From Tretioscincus oriximinensis (lineage: Eukaryota > Chordata > Lepidosauria > Squamata > Gymnophthalmidae): a stretch of 64,000 nucleotides of DNA. Both the position numbers and the translations under genes were made by a program. Where the stretch lies: contig JAJVDF010000280.1 in NCBI GenBank assembly GCA_022410635.1, positions 683,602 through 747,601 of the forward strand. Direction: 5' to 3'. Under the pieces are notes generated by a model. That model was not told the origin of the DNA. It saw nothing but the letters and a program-made list of their open reading frames with translations, and did not search any database. The stretch's first letter is position 1, and every line of letters begins with the position of its first letter. Shown here in pieces: positions 46,698 to 58,717 of the stretch.

Positions 46698-47510
46698 GTA
46701 TAAGAACATAAGAGAAGCCATATTGAATCAGGCCGGAGTCCATCTAATCCAGCATTCTGTTTCACACAGAGGCCCACCAGTTGCACCTGGGCAGTCTGGA
46801 ACAGAAGAAGGCAAAATCTTTAAATTGTTCTTTATGGCCTGCAAATGGCATTTCAGGAATACTGCCTGTTGCTCCACGTCAGAGGCAGTATCAAGACATC
46901 CATCTTAGTAGCTGTTTATACCCTTGGCTTCCATGAACTTGTCTAATTCTGTCTTAAAGCCATCCAGGCTGCTAGCTAAGACCACCTCCTCTGGAAGTAA
47001 ATTCCAAAGGCCGATGACCCTCTGGGTGAAAAAATACTTTCCCTTGTCTGGCCTTACACTTCTGCCCATCAGCTTCAAGGAGTGCCCCCTGATTAGGCTG
47101 ACCAGGTGGCCCCTTTTTTGGGGCGGGTTGAAAACCCAGTTTTGGGGTGCCTCCCAGTTTTTTCTGAGAAAAAGTTTTTCAAAAAAAGATTTTTTTTATT
47201 TTTTTGTTTTTTAATTATTTTTTCCTCAGACAAAAACAGGAGGCACCCCAAAAACGGGTTTTCACACACCCCAAAAGGGATCATCTGATCAGCCTACTCC
47301 TGATCCTAGTGTTATGCAATAGAGAAAACACTTTTTCTCTATTCACCTTATCCATCCCATGCATGATTTTATACACTTCAGTTAGATCGCCTCTCAAATG
47401 CTGTCTTTCGATGCTGAAGAGGCCCAGATGCTGCAAGCAGATTTCAGAATGGAGGTGCTCCAGCCCCTCAATCATTCTTGTTGCCCTTTTCTGTACGCAT
47501 TGGAAATACT
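46698..47510 (-). mobile_element. CR1 LINE 3' region with polymerase C-terminus, split by S4
   Basis: From the terminal repeat (ATAAGAACATAAG) through the 3' UTR into the ORF2 C-terminus (reads FFTQRV in antisense near 47030). S4 splits it at 47094. Beyond S4 the frame resumes with the conserved 'ttcttgttgcccttttctg' block near 47477. Confidence 0.85.
47094..47296. mobile_element. TAGGCTGACC element, short foldback, copy S4 (inside CR1)
   Basis: Termini TAGGCTGACCAGG and TGATCAGCCTA; arms of about 75 bp match inverted. The flanks CCCCTGAT and CTCCTGAT form an 8-bp target duplication, and the CR1 copy at 18780 ('cccctggtcctagtg') shows the uninterrupted site. Confidence 0.92.
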
Positions 47511-47650
47511 GATAGTTATCCATCAGTAAATGGAGAATAATGAATCGTATACTGTATTTCCAGTGATTGATATTCATGAGTGTAACTGCACAGGAATTAT
47601 TTAAGGGCAGAAACGATCATCGCCTGTGCTGTGGAAAGTATGCAGAAGAA

Positions 47651-48787
47651 GGGTGAGTTCACATGACTATTTTATGCCTCAATTATAGCGGCATTATGAA
47701 GGTTGTGTCACATGTGGTAAGTGTGTATCAGTAAAACTTCCGCAATAAAGGACATTTATTCCGCAATAAACTATTGCTGGGATAATCAGGAATAATTGCG
47801 GAGAATGTCCGAAATCTTGCAGCCAACCTCTGTCATCTCGTAGTCAATCCCCTTCATCTCCTGTGTGAACAAAAATAGTGTGAGAGACAGGAGGGGAGAG
47901 ATGACAGGAGGAAGCGCCTCCTACTTGTTTCGGCAGGGAAATCTGCCCGGCTTTTCTCCCAGCCAGCCCTCTGCCTGCTTTCAGAGAGTTCTTGCTTGGA
48001 GTTTGGATCTGCAAAAGCAAGGGAAACATTGACAGATGTCCTGTCAACCTCCCCACCTCCTCCTCAGCAGCCCCCCAAAGTAGTCAGAGGTAGGCTAGAG
48101 AAAATTCTGCTGAAGCAAACGGCTGCGTTCTGCTGTCTAGGTTCCGTATGGTTGGGACCAGCAGAATGCAGCCATCTCCGCCTCCTCTGCTTTGGCAGAA
48201 TTTCCTCTAGCCTGCCTCAGTCTGCTTTGGGGGCTGCTGAGGAGGAGATGGGGAGGTTGACAGGACATCTTGGAGGGTTCCTGCCTGGAGATCGGTTCTG
48301 CAAAAGCAAGGGGAACTTTGACAGAGGGCAGGCTAGAGGAAATTGTGTCGAAGCAGAGGAGGCAGAGATGGCTATGTTCTGCTGGCCCAGCCATACGGAG
48401 CTGTTTGCTTCGGCAGAATTTCCTCTAGCCTGCCTCTGCATGCTTTGGGGGGCTGCTGAGGAGGAGGTGAGAAGGTTGACAGGATGTCTATCAATGTTCC
48501 CCTTGTTTTGCAGAGCCGATCTCCAGGCAGGAACCCTCCAAAAGCAGGCGGAGGCTGGCTGGACAGGAAAAGGCTTCTCGTGACATGCAGTCGGCTCCGC
48601 TGCGGTGTAGATCGGCTGGGCTGGCTGGAAGGAGCCAGCTGCGTATCACAAGAATTCAAGTCTATGTTTGAACAGACACACCATTGTATATTCCGGAATA
48701 TAGCTTCGTGGTGTGAAAGGATAGGCATTTGCTATATTCCGGAATATAAATTTATTCCAGTTTTAAGCTCGTCGTGTGAATGTACCC
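47651..48787. mobile_element. 1.14-kb nested-palindrome DNA-transposon-like element
   Basis: The ends GGGTGAGTTCACATGAC (47651-47667) and GTCGTGTGAATGTACCC (48771-48787) are imperfect inverted repeats (13 of 17). Inside, 47950-48250 and 48275-48577 are long inverted arms. The first arm plus its neighbour forms a further palindrome (48037-48267). Units such as 'tctgcaaaagcaaggg' and 'cctcctcctcagcagccc' occur in both orientations. Perfect TATTCCGGAATA palindromes lie near the right end. No transposase frame; open frames up to 195 codons are composition artefacts. Confidence 0.75.
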
Positions 48788-49369
48788 GCAAATTAAAACC
48801 ACTCAGCAGATTTATTTGAAAGGGTTAGTTTATCTACAGAAAGTAGAAAATGGCAGTTTCAAGCCTACTGTGGTTGTCCACACACTTTCTCTATATACCC
48901 ACACCTCAGCAAAGGCCCACAGTAGCTTATGATTTGACAGGAGTGATTTTTCAGTTGTTGTTTTGAAGATGCTCAATTGTCTTTTCTGTTCTTGTTTGTT
49001 CCTAGTGAGAAAAGACTGAAGCAAGATCTTATTGGGTGTAGTTACAAATGTTCATTGCAGAAACTTACAATAACATTTGATTTCCTTGCCCATCTGGCTA
49101 GATGAGATGTTTGTACCAGGCTTTGTCAGCATTTCTTTTATCTGTGGGACTCCAAAGAATCCCATTGCTGGACGCAAACAATCTCCAGAAGCACAGGATA
49201 CCCACAATGCTTTGAAATCAAAACGTTTAGCTAAGCATTTACCTTACCCTTGTGGATTAAAGATTAAAGATTCATGTATGAAAAGATTCACAATCTAAAT
49301 ATCAAAACTGGTATCTACAGTTTTTCCCATCCAAAAGTGGCTGGGTTCCATATTGTGCCTCAGTTTTTA
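48788..49369. other. Non-coding stretch
   Basis: Nothing recognised. Confidence 0.45.
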
Positions 49370-49515
49370 GAGTGAGATAGAAAATAATTTTCGATTACCT
49401 AATTTTATCTTGTATTGATTTATAATTGATTTTTAATATTTGTGTTTATTTTGTATTTTTGTGTTCTGTACAGCGCTCTGTACACAGATAGCCCTATATA
49501 AATAAACAAAACGAA
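49370..49515 (+). mobile_element. LINE 3' tail fragment (L2-like)
   Basis: 'tgtacagcgctctgtac' precedes 'agccctatataaataaac', the usual end of reptile L2-type LINEs. Short and diverged. Confidence 0.4.
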
Positions 49516-51363
49516 TACGCTTTTAGTTGTCTTTTGACAAGAAAATCCCAGGAAATCTAGAATTAGAAAATGAATGTCACACTAGCATAAACCAAAACTG
49601 TTTTCAATTTGGTTTAAAGCTCCTGTCAAAATGGTATTCTTATGTACCGGTACTTATTTATGACACTAGAATGGCAGGCCACCTTTGGTGATGTAATCCT
49701 GATTTGAATAAGATCACATACAGAAATGGCTTTTATTTGAAAAGATGGTATTTCCAAAAGGACAAATGGTAATTATTTGTGACTTATACTTGTCCTATAT
49801 TTCCAAGCAGCTGAAATCTGAATCAGGGCTCTGTCTCTATACTTGTTTGTTTGCTTGGGTCAGCAGAGGTCAACAAATTTGAAGGAAACTAAAATGGTTT
49901 TTCTTCTTAGAAAAAATACTTTCAAAGACTATTGTAGGCAATTGCGTACCAAAATTAAAAAGACTATGGCTAGTCTGTGGCTTGGTAGATGAATCCAACT
50001 CCTGCATCAACATTGGGAAAGATGGTGGGATTTAGAATTAAGCAGAATCTGGGGCAGCACTGATTGGCCAAGTCTGATTTAGATGAATTCTTGATGTGTT
50101 TTCATGAACTGTAAATCTTAATAGAATTCAAAGAAGTAATTGTGTTGGTCTGGGTCAGAATTCTAGCGAAGTGGTAATGCTGCCAACTTTTGCTTACTGG
50201 TCTCTAAGATGCTTAAGACCTCCTTGCTAGAAAACACAAACCTTCATTTGAAGGTTGTTTTGCATCTGATATAATTGCTTAGTCATGTGATCTTATATGC
50301 TGTTGGTATGCTTCTTTAGTGAAAAAGAAAGGTGGTAGAACGAGACTAAGCATATGAGGAACAATTCCTTTTTGTTGGAAGAATTTTGATGCATACACCT
50401 ATCTATGGGAACTGCAGGGGAAAAAGATGTTATTTCAAATAACTGATGTCTTTTGTTTGTGGGAGGGAGAAAAAAAATCCTCTTTAAAAGTTGTTTTGCA
50501 ACAGTATCAAATCAAATCCATTAATTTTGGAATAAATATTTGAGATAATATTATGTGTCTGCATTTGCTGATAAATTTAGGAAACCTCTTTTGATCAAAA
50601 ATGTTTTCAGATATTTTAAAAAACCCTTGAAACTCAGATTTTTTTTCAATAGTCCATGAAGCTTTTGTACTGAAGCATGTCTGATTTAACTGGATTGAAA
50701 AATATAAACACTTTAGAAGTATACATTTTGTGCAATACANTTAGAATACCTCCTTCATCTCAGTGAAAATAGCATAAACAGAGTTCTGTGGAGTTGGGGG
50801 ATCTTAAAAATAAAATCCTATAAACGTATGCTGCTGCTTTCATTGATAGACCAAACATTCAATCAAACAAACAATAAACGATTGGGTTATATTTCATTTA
50901 CTAGAAATTTAATTGATTAGTTTTTCCTCAATTCTCAGAGCAAAAGCTTAACACAGAGCCATTTATACTGCACAGAATAGCAGATGTTTCATACTATATT
51001 CACCTAGAATTTTCACATTCAAGTTATATGCTGGCTATGAATCTACCTTGAGTGGATGTATTTTTGTGGTAAATGAATTGCACCAGGCAACATGTATGCA
51101 TTCAGACATATGGTAAAGTCATTGTTTAGCTGAAGATTCCCTTTTCTTTTAAAGCACAGTCATGGCTGTCAGATTAGGGGCCATAGTATCATCAGACATG
51201 TAATGAGCGCTTGTGCATGGTTGCACATCTCATGGTTTCAAAAATTTCAGAGGCAAGTACCCTGTGGTTGCCACTGACAAGTACAGTGAGAAGCAAATGA
51301 AGGATTTAATAAAGCATCTACATTTTCCTCTCACTATCTGGAGGCAGGTGGTATGCATTAGAG
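49516..51363. other. Non-coding stretch
   Basis: 50115-50215 holds a diverged antisense copy of the 'tctgaagaagtagacgtg'-family repeat ('gtgttggtctgggtcagaat'). Otherwise nothing recognised. Confidence 0.45.
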
Positions 51364-51784
51364 TAGGCTGACCAGATGCCCCCTTTTTTTGGGTGGGGAA
51401 ACCGGTTTTGAGGTGTCTACCCCACCCTCCCGGGTGGGGGCACCATTTCCCTGGTTTTGCTGAGGAAAAAAACATTTTTGTTGTTGAAAAAAATGATTTT
51501 TTAAAAAAAACAATACCACCACTAGGGATCTCTAGCAACCAGAGCCAGCTCCTGAAGGAACCCTCCCCTCTGTAAAAAAATAAAAAAAATCTGATGTACT
51601 CCAAAAGATCTCACACAGTTTAAAAATTCTCACACACTTAAATTCTCACATGCTTCACAGATTTCTCAGGCGGGAATTTCAGAAGGGAATGCATGTTGGT
51701 GGGTAATTTGCATATTTATGAATATGCAAATTAGCATGAATATTAATTACCCTGGTTTGGGCCTCAGAAAATCTGGTCAGTCTA
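51364..51784. mobile_element. TAGGCTGACC element, long form, copy d
   Basis: Termini TAGGCTGACCAGATG and ATCTGGTCAGTCTA. It has a single 'accactagggatctctagc' unit and the octamer pair at 51706-51713 and 51724-51731. No clean target duplication is visible. Confidence 0.87.
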
Positions 51785-53210
51785 GATTCCCAGCCACCTC
51801 CCTCAGGCACAAAACACATTGTTTGACTTTTCTTGATATTTTTTGGAGCTGGCCAGTGAATGCTAAAACCTGGAAAATGCCAAATTTCTGGAATACACAC
51901 TGTACCACAAACACAACGTTATGGATACAGTAAAGTTTGGTGCTGCCACAATTGTCTTTGGAATTACCAAATTTGGGCTCAATAAACTAATGGTTGGCAA
52001 AGGGTTTTCTTCTTCTTTTTGTGCACAATGTTTCCTATGCATAAATGCAATGAGAGGGTTAGGCTGTTATGTTTGTGTGCAGTTTTATTATTTAGAAGAA
52101 AGCAAACGATTTCTCCATATTCAGTTTCATTCATTTGCTGCCTTTCAAAGGACCAAAGGAAGGGCAAGACCACAGTCTAGTACTGCAAGCCTGCTGGGGT
52201 TTCTTCCCAGGAGAGGATAGTTTTCCACTAACAGAGAGCTCCCTTTTATCCCCTAAAAACAACAGGCATTCAAGACAAACGGGCTTTGTGTGTGTATGCA
52301 TTTTGTCCCAAGAACAGAGGCTTTCATTCACAGATAGAGCTGCTCTGCTTTTAGGTTCTTTCTGGTCACCTGACCAAGCCCTTAGTAACTTTTAGGCTGC
52401 ATTAGTCTCTGCATTCTTCAAATTCTTTATTCCTGGCCCTGCAATTAACAGCTTCAGGTTCACTGCGTTAGATTCCATAATTTTCCATTACTTGTCTTAT
52501 GCCCTTGGATGCTGGACTGTTGCAACAAACAGGCAAAGCTGGATATCAGCCCTGAGTTTCAAAATACTGCACACTACTCGATAACTGGAAAACAAAACTA
52601 AGCAAAAAATGCCGTTGGAGATCATATTCAGGTAAAGCCCTAGCTTGCATTTGTCTACACCTGTGTGCGGATCCTTAAGCACCCCCCACCCCGGCTTGTG
52701 TTTTGAACCTCTTCCTGCCATGATAGCTGTATTGATTTTAAGGAGTTGTTCATTTGTGCTATTAGTGTATTTGACCTGGAGAGTCTAACCTTGTCCCTTA
52801 GTGTATAAGTTACTGTTATGCTGGCTGTTACAAGATGGATACACATTGATAGCATTGATTCCTCTGTAGATGATTAGTTTACAAAGCATGTGATCAAAGT
52901 ATATTGTTTTTGTAAAAAGATAAATGTGTGATCAGTGAATTTTTATAAAAGCTCTACATATTGTTATATACAAAGAGGTCTGTATATATTTAGTATACAG
53001 GGTATTTAGTTGTGTGATATTTTCACAACAGCAGCAGAATCAAATGAAGCAAAACCTTCAAAATGCTTGCTTATGAAAGAGTGAAGTTTTAATATCTTCT
53101 AGTTTAGCACTCAGTTGCAAGGTACACTATTAGGATATTCAGTCATATTTAGGCATGCCCCCAAGGATAGACAGAAAATGTAAAAAACAAAACAAAACTT
53201 TATATTATTA
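51785..53210. other. Non-coding stretch
   Basis: Nothing recognised. Confidence 0.45.
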
Positions 53211-53300
53211 TATATTATTTATATTTATATTCAGCTCCATACCCCAAGGTCTCAGGGTGGATCATAACAGAAAAATCATAAAAACCGCTAAAATAGTTAA
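53211..53300 (-). mobile_element. SINE/LINE tail fragment
   Basis: Antisense 'ataccccaaggtctcaggg' is the tail shared by the SINE copies at 41026 and 59521. Confidence 0.55.
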
Positions 53301-56300
53301 AACTGGTAACAGTGTCCTTAAGGATAGAGGGTATAATTTGCTAAACTAAAGGTCCAGGTGAACAGGTATGTGTTCACCAGATGGCTAACGTTGGAGAGTG
53401 AAGTTGCCCTTCCCCTGCATCCACACCCCTTTGAGAAATGAAATTGGTGGGATTGTGAAGAGGTGCAGGCAGGTCAGTATAAAAGGAGGTGTTCCTTCAA
53501 ATATCTCTTATCTGCTTCCAAAGTCTCTGATTATCCCAGATATAAAATCAGCACTCTCGGGGCAACTCAACCTTAGGGTTGGATTGGATGGGAACCTATA
53601 GAGGTCCTTGTAAGTAATGGCTGCTGAGTATGATTGACCAATTGGACAATGAGGGGCAAGCACAGAAGACAATGCGATGAGGCAAGAGCTTATTTTTTTA
53701 CAACTAAATGATCAAACACTTCTATTTCATTATACGCTTAGAATTATTAAGACATTACACTGCGTAGAATCCTGTGCTGTTCAATGGACCAAGGTACATG
53801 ATAAATTGGACTTCTTTCTATTCTGCTAAGTCAAACATCTATTAATGGATGTGACTCTAGGCCTTACTACAGTCATGTCTCCACTTACCATAATAAAGTG
53901 TCCTCATCATTCTAAGTATGTGTGTGCTGCTTTTCTCCATCTCCTTTTTTGAGAGTAACAGATGTAATTGAAATGCTCACTTAAAGTGATGCCTTTGTAG
54001 CAGGGAAATTTCTTCTCACCTGTGTAGAAACACTGTGGAAAATGACACCATGCCAATATGGAAATAAGGAAGATGCCATGGATGGACTTGCCTCTTCCCA
54101 TTCACTTTAAATGAAGTAGTCTCCACCGGAAATGGAGATAGCCTGTATCGCTGCACAGACCAGGCCACTGATATCAATGGAACATGTAGAAACATTGCAT
54201 ATATTTTATGGTTTTATGAATTTGTTGTTTATTTTCTTCATTAATATTTTGTGGCTGTGTCATTGTCATGAGCCCAGCAGTTGTACTATATCTAGACTGG
54301 AAGCTAGAATCGGTTTCCATAAAATTTTCATTTTGAACTTTTTGGCAAAGCTGTTTACATGAACTTATGTCTTATTTTATGCTACTCTAAGCTTAAGGCA
54401 TTCATATGCAGACCTTGTCATCATTTGCTTTTGTTATGAATTATAAGGAGAAGGCACCCAGTTACAGGAAACCCATGGCACACTGTCTATTTTTGTTTCA
54501 CCTGTTAAGGAGAAAAAAACATTGTATTTTAGTTACTGGTTTCTCATCAAATCCAAGCTAAAGAGGCTAAAACTCTTATTTTATTGCTATCTGAATATTT
54601 ATATATCAGATTGTTAGCAACCTATGCTTGGCAATTCATTTACTGGTTTATTTTGAAATGTATTGTTGAGGGATCCCTAAAATTTACAAAAGGTGATAAT
54701 TTGCACAGTGAGTTGTTTACTGATTGTTATTAAGCAATAGCAAGAGAATATGTGGTGGTAGCAAGTGACCTCTATCTAGTCAAATGTTTTTAGGCAAATG
54801 AAGCAGATTTATTAAAGCTGGAAAAATGGGCTAAACTAGATTGGCCATCTTTAAGCTTAAAAGGTCATATTCTGGTAGTTTGATGTATTTGTTATGGAGT
54901 AATACCTATGTTTATCAATTTTAAAACATTCTGCATGGACTTTAAAGAAAAGCCCAAGAACTAGCATTCAGCATGGTGAGGGGCTTCTGGCGGAAGTCAC
55001 CTATACAAGTCACTACTGATTGACCAAAAGGACATGTTTTAGTTTCCCAGAGAAGGAAAATGTTTTCCATCAAGTAGCTTTTTCTAAGAACAGCTCTAGA
55101 TGGGTCTAGCAGCACCTCCATATTTGCAACCACTAAAATACTACAAGTTTGATTTTACAGATTATACAGAAACTATTTTTATTAAATTTGGAACAACTTT
55201 ATTATAAGGCACAATGTCTAAATGAGGAAAATTAATTCCATAATAATAAATTGAAATAGAATTGAGTTATATTTCAGCTATTGGTAATAGTTGCAGGAAG
55301 CTTATGTAAAGCAACAAAAAATCCCAGTATTTCAGAAAACATTCCCCACAATGTGCAGAATGAGAGAGCAGATCCAGAAACCTTAAGAATAATCAGCCAT
55401 ATATTCAAGAGCTAATATTTCAACATAAAAACAGGATAGGAGTTTTCAGTTTTAATAGATATGGAATTTTGAGAACTTTCCTGGGGAGAAAATTACTTTT
55501 TCACACCCCTTAAAGCTACAGACTTTTACTCAATTTTTTATGTGGAAACCCTATGATAATATCAGGTGATAACACAAGGACGTAGCAACAACAGCAACAG
55601 CAGCAAAGAAGATGGAATAGTAATCTAAAATATTTTCCTTCATTTCCATAGGGATTTCAGCAATAGCCACATTAGACACAGAAACCTACCCACACAACAA
55701 GTAGAAAAGTTAATTTTCTTATGGATCTTGACCTTTGAAGATACAAGGAATAGAGTGATGGCAAGAATATACACACAAGGAACACATAATGAAAAGGATG
55801 ATCAATGACCCACATTACTTCTGGTGCAAGTACAATTTCTCTCACAGACATGTAGTGGTGGAACCTAGTTGGAACATACAGAGTGATGGAACTTGTCAGG
55901 CACAAGAGANCACATTGGAAGGGATCGTCTACTTTTATATCCCTAAATATATCTCTCAGGTTGTACAGTCAAATATTTGGGAGGAAACATAAAGAAAAGG
56001 TATGTACTGTATACATTTGTGTTCCAAGACAAGTAAACAAGGTGCAGTGATTGAATCAACTATTCTACTTTGATGCCTATTTTTGCATTTTAAGTTTTGC
56101 CTGGGATGTGGACACTGCTGCTTCATGTGTTGTCTTCCTGTTACAAACTGGTGAAGCACATGGTTTCAGAATCTTTGGCAGTGTGAAATCTTTGGAAACC
56201 AATGCATTATTCCACATCCAGAATGCAGCCACTAGACTATCAGTAAGGCAACATGAGCAGAGAATTGAACAATAACTTAATGATACAGTGCATTGTCAAT

Positions 56301-57560
56301 AGAGATATCTAAAAGAAGTAATAGGGTCCAAATTAAAAGTTGTTTAGAAATGCATGTAATTAGTCTAATTACAAATAAATTGAGGAGTTGGAATAAAAAT
56401 TTTGTGTACTGATTCTACAGTACAGCCTGATAGTAACAGATGACTTCTCACATAGGGTAAAGGAAGAGGAAGATCAAAGTTATTAAGACGGTGTCAAACA
56501 ATATATGTATGTTAAGTATTTAAACTGTGTGAAACAGAGTATATTTTAGATCAGATGACCTCTTTAGATCTGTAATACTGGTAGAGCTTGAAAATGAGGT
56601 CCATTAATATACTAGGGCTATGATGAATCCTTTTTAATAGTATGTCTTGCTGTGCTGCTAGTGGATCTTTTATGGCTGGCTCTTGAGAGTTGCATGAGAT
56701 TTGAAGTGGCAGGGAGTCACATATTCAGATCAGTATCTGCCAAATCTAGATCTTCAGTTCCAGATCTCAGAGGTGCAGAAAAGAGATGAGGAAGAGGTAT
56801 ACTAACATATGAGAAATCTCATCTACGAACTGTCTTTAAGTCATTTCAGAGCTGCCTCCCCCCACTCAGTGAGGTGACGCATCAACAAAGTTTGAGACAT
56901 TTCAATTTATTTAGCTAACTTGTAATATCTACTTTGGGTTACAGAAAACAAAAGGAAAATGTCCTATCTCTTGCTGAAATGACCATGGTTTAAAAGTTAG
57001 GTGTGGCTGTGGCTGAATCATAAGTTTTTGGGGGAGGTTTCCATTGAAAAATGCCCTTGTGATTTGAGTTTTTTTAAGTGTCTTTTTTGTTCTGAGGTGA
57101 ATTTGTTTTATAATGGGTCACGTAATGCAGGACTGCATATTTGTTCTAAGTGTTTGTAAACCTACTTTACTCCCAATGAGATACATTCTTCTCATTTTCT
57201 TCCCTTTATAATGTGTATGTCTAAAGTATCTCTTTGCTGGATTAGCACTAAGTGCTTCAGGACTTCTCTTCCTTTTCCTGCTTAACAATATTAATCAAAA
57301 ACTATTTTCCAGGTGCACACTCCATGGGAGCAAGGTAGGTAGTAATTACAAGTAGGGCCTTTTTACTTATAAAGAAGATAGTTTAGGTAAAAATACATGC
57401 AGAAGTGTCCAGATTGGAAGATACCAGGACAGCTGAGCATCTGTTTGCTGTTCATGTCTGAAATTCTGTAAAGCATTTTAATGCAAGAGGGTTTACTTCT
57501 AGGTTGGATCAAAGCAAAACTACCCATTACCAGCTAAGGGCATTTATTCAAATGATGGTT
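53301..57560. other. Long non-coding stretch
   Basis: 53300-53690 has the texture of an old LINE-associated repeat but is not identified. From 53700 to 57500 I recognise no repeat and no exon. If VEPH1 transcription begins upstream of the window's middle, this would be intronic. Confidence 0.4.
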
Positions 57561-57770
57561 CTTGCTGCTGTGTTGCTGGGAAGGGAAGTAGGGACAGGGG
57601 GAGGGGGAGGAGTCACGCAACAGCTTCTGACAGAGCAGCTAGATGGGGGGGAACGAATTGGATCCGATATCACCACGTGTTCTGTGGGGACGTTGAAACA
57701 GGACTGGAAATAAACAGGGGATTTGGCATTCACTTCAGATTGGCTTCGGAGATTTCTAAAGCTCTTTTGC
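57561..57770. promoter_or_regulatory. Weak candidate upstream exon or promoter of VEPH1
   Basis: A G-rich, slightly CpG-bearing patch (GGGAGGGGGAGGAG near 57600, CACGTG E-box at 57674) lies about 0.9 kb upstream of the first coding exon. There is no TATA box and no definite splice donor that I can defend. Confidence 0.15.
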
Positions 57771-58074
57771 TTCCGTTTTTAGACCTAGTGTGTCTGCCTA
57801 GCTGTTGTATTCTGTTTAGCACTTTAAGCATAGACCACATTTCAATAGTTCTGTTTGGAAGTTTCAAGAACCTGGAAAGACAGTCAAGAAGAAATTGCTT
57901 ACTTATAGTGATAGTGTTTCAGTTTATCACTGTCAACAAGATAGGTTGAAAAACTTTGTGCTATGAAAATTGGAATATTATATACTGTATATATCGAGAA
58001 ATAAACTGCAGTTCTTTTCACTATAGGTTGTATTTTTAGCTAAACGTTCAGTTTTGCAGCTAGCTGAAGATATG

Positions 58075-58315
58075 AAGGAGGAGGAAGAAAATATACCCCA
58101 TTTTTCTCAATGCAAAGGGAATCAAAATGGTTTACACAACCTTCTGTTGTTCTTCACAACAGATACCTTGTGAAATAGGTGGGAGTGAGGGAGCTCTGAA
58201 AAACTGACCAGTCCAACACCATCCATCTGGCTTCATGGTAGTGTAGAAAGTTCAACCAGGCNGCTACCAGATAAGAGACTAACACTCTAACTACAAGACC
58301 AGACCAAGTTATTGT
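58075..58315 (-). mobile_element. tRNA-headed SINE, diverged
   Basis: Antisense order: GGAGGAGGAAGAA tail, 'ccccatttttctcaatgc', 'ttgtgaaataggtgggag', 'gaccagtccaacaccatcc' and the head near 58285-58310. It lies about 250 bp upstream of the VEPH1 exon. Confidence 0.75.
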
Positions 58316-58562
58316 AAAAGAACATTCATATCAGATAAATAATAAATGAAGCTTTGACCCACAAAGGATTGATTTATACTGTCAAATATAATTAGCTTTT
58401 ACGATTGCCAGATTTGCTTTTTATTTGTAGTTTTTATAACTTTCTTGTGAATTTTCTCTCTTGATAGATGGTCGTGTATATTACCCAAATTTCCATAGTA
58501 TAAACACTAAATCATAATATTTATTTCTCCAATGAGTTGTTATTTTTTCATTTTTTTCACAG

Positions 58563-58717
58563 ATTATTACAAAAATTCTTTCAGATTATGNAGATCTTTT
58601 CCAAGATGCAGGAACAAGTGAAATAGCTTTTGGATTATGGATTGTTTTGTCACGATTTTCTAATAAAGAACTTGATGCACTGAAAGTTCTGGTGGTCTTA
58701 ATAGAAGATAATCAAGC
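58563..58717 (+). other. VEPH1: 5' UTR part of the first VEPH1 coding exon, with splice acceptor
   Basis: A pyrimidine-rich run ends in TTTTTTTCACAG at 58562, a good 3' splice site. A second possible acceptor (TTCTTTCAG) ends at 58584. The segment has in-frame stops ahead of the ATG (TAA at 58709-58711), so it is untranslated. An acceptor here implies at least one 5' non-coding exon further upstream, which I could not find. It contains one N. Confidence 0.6.

Noticed and set aside
47996..48583. 195-codon frame, one of the longest in the window
   Set aside because: It lies wholly in the nested-palindrome element, with similarly long frames on the other strand; this follows from GC-rich inverted repeats.
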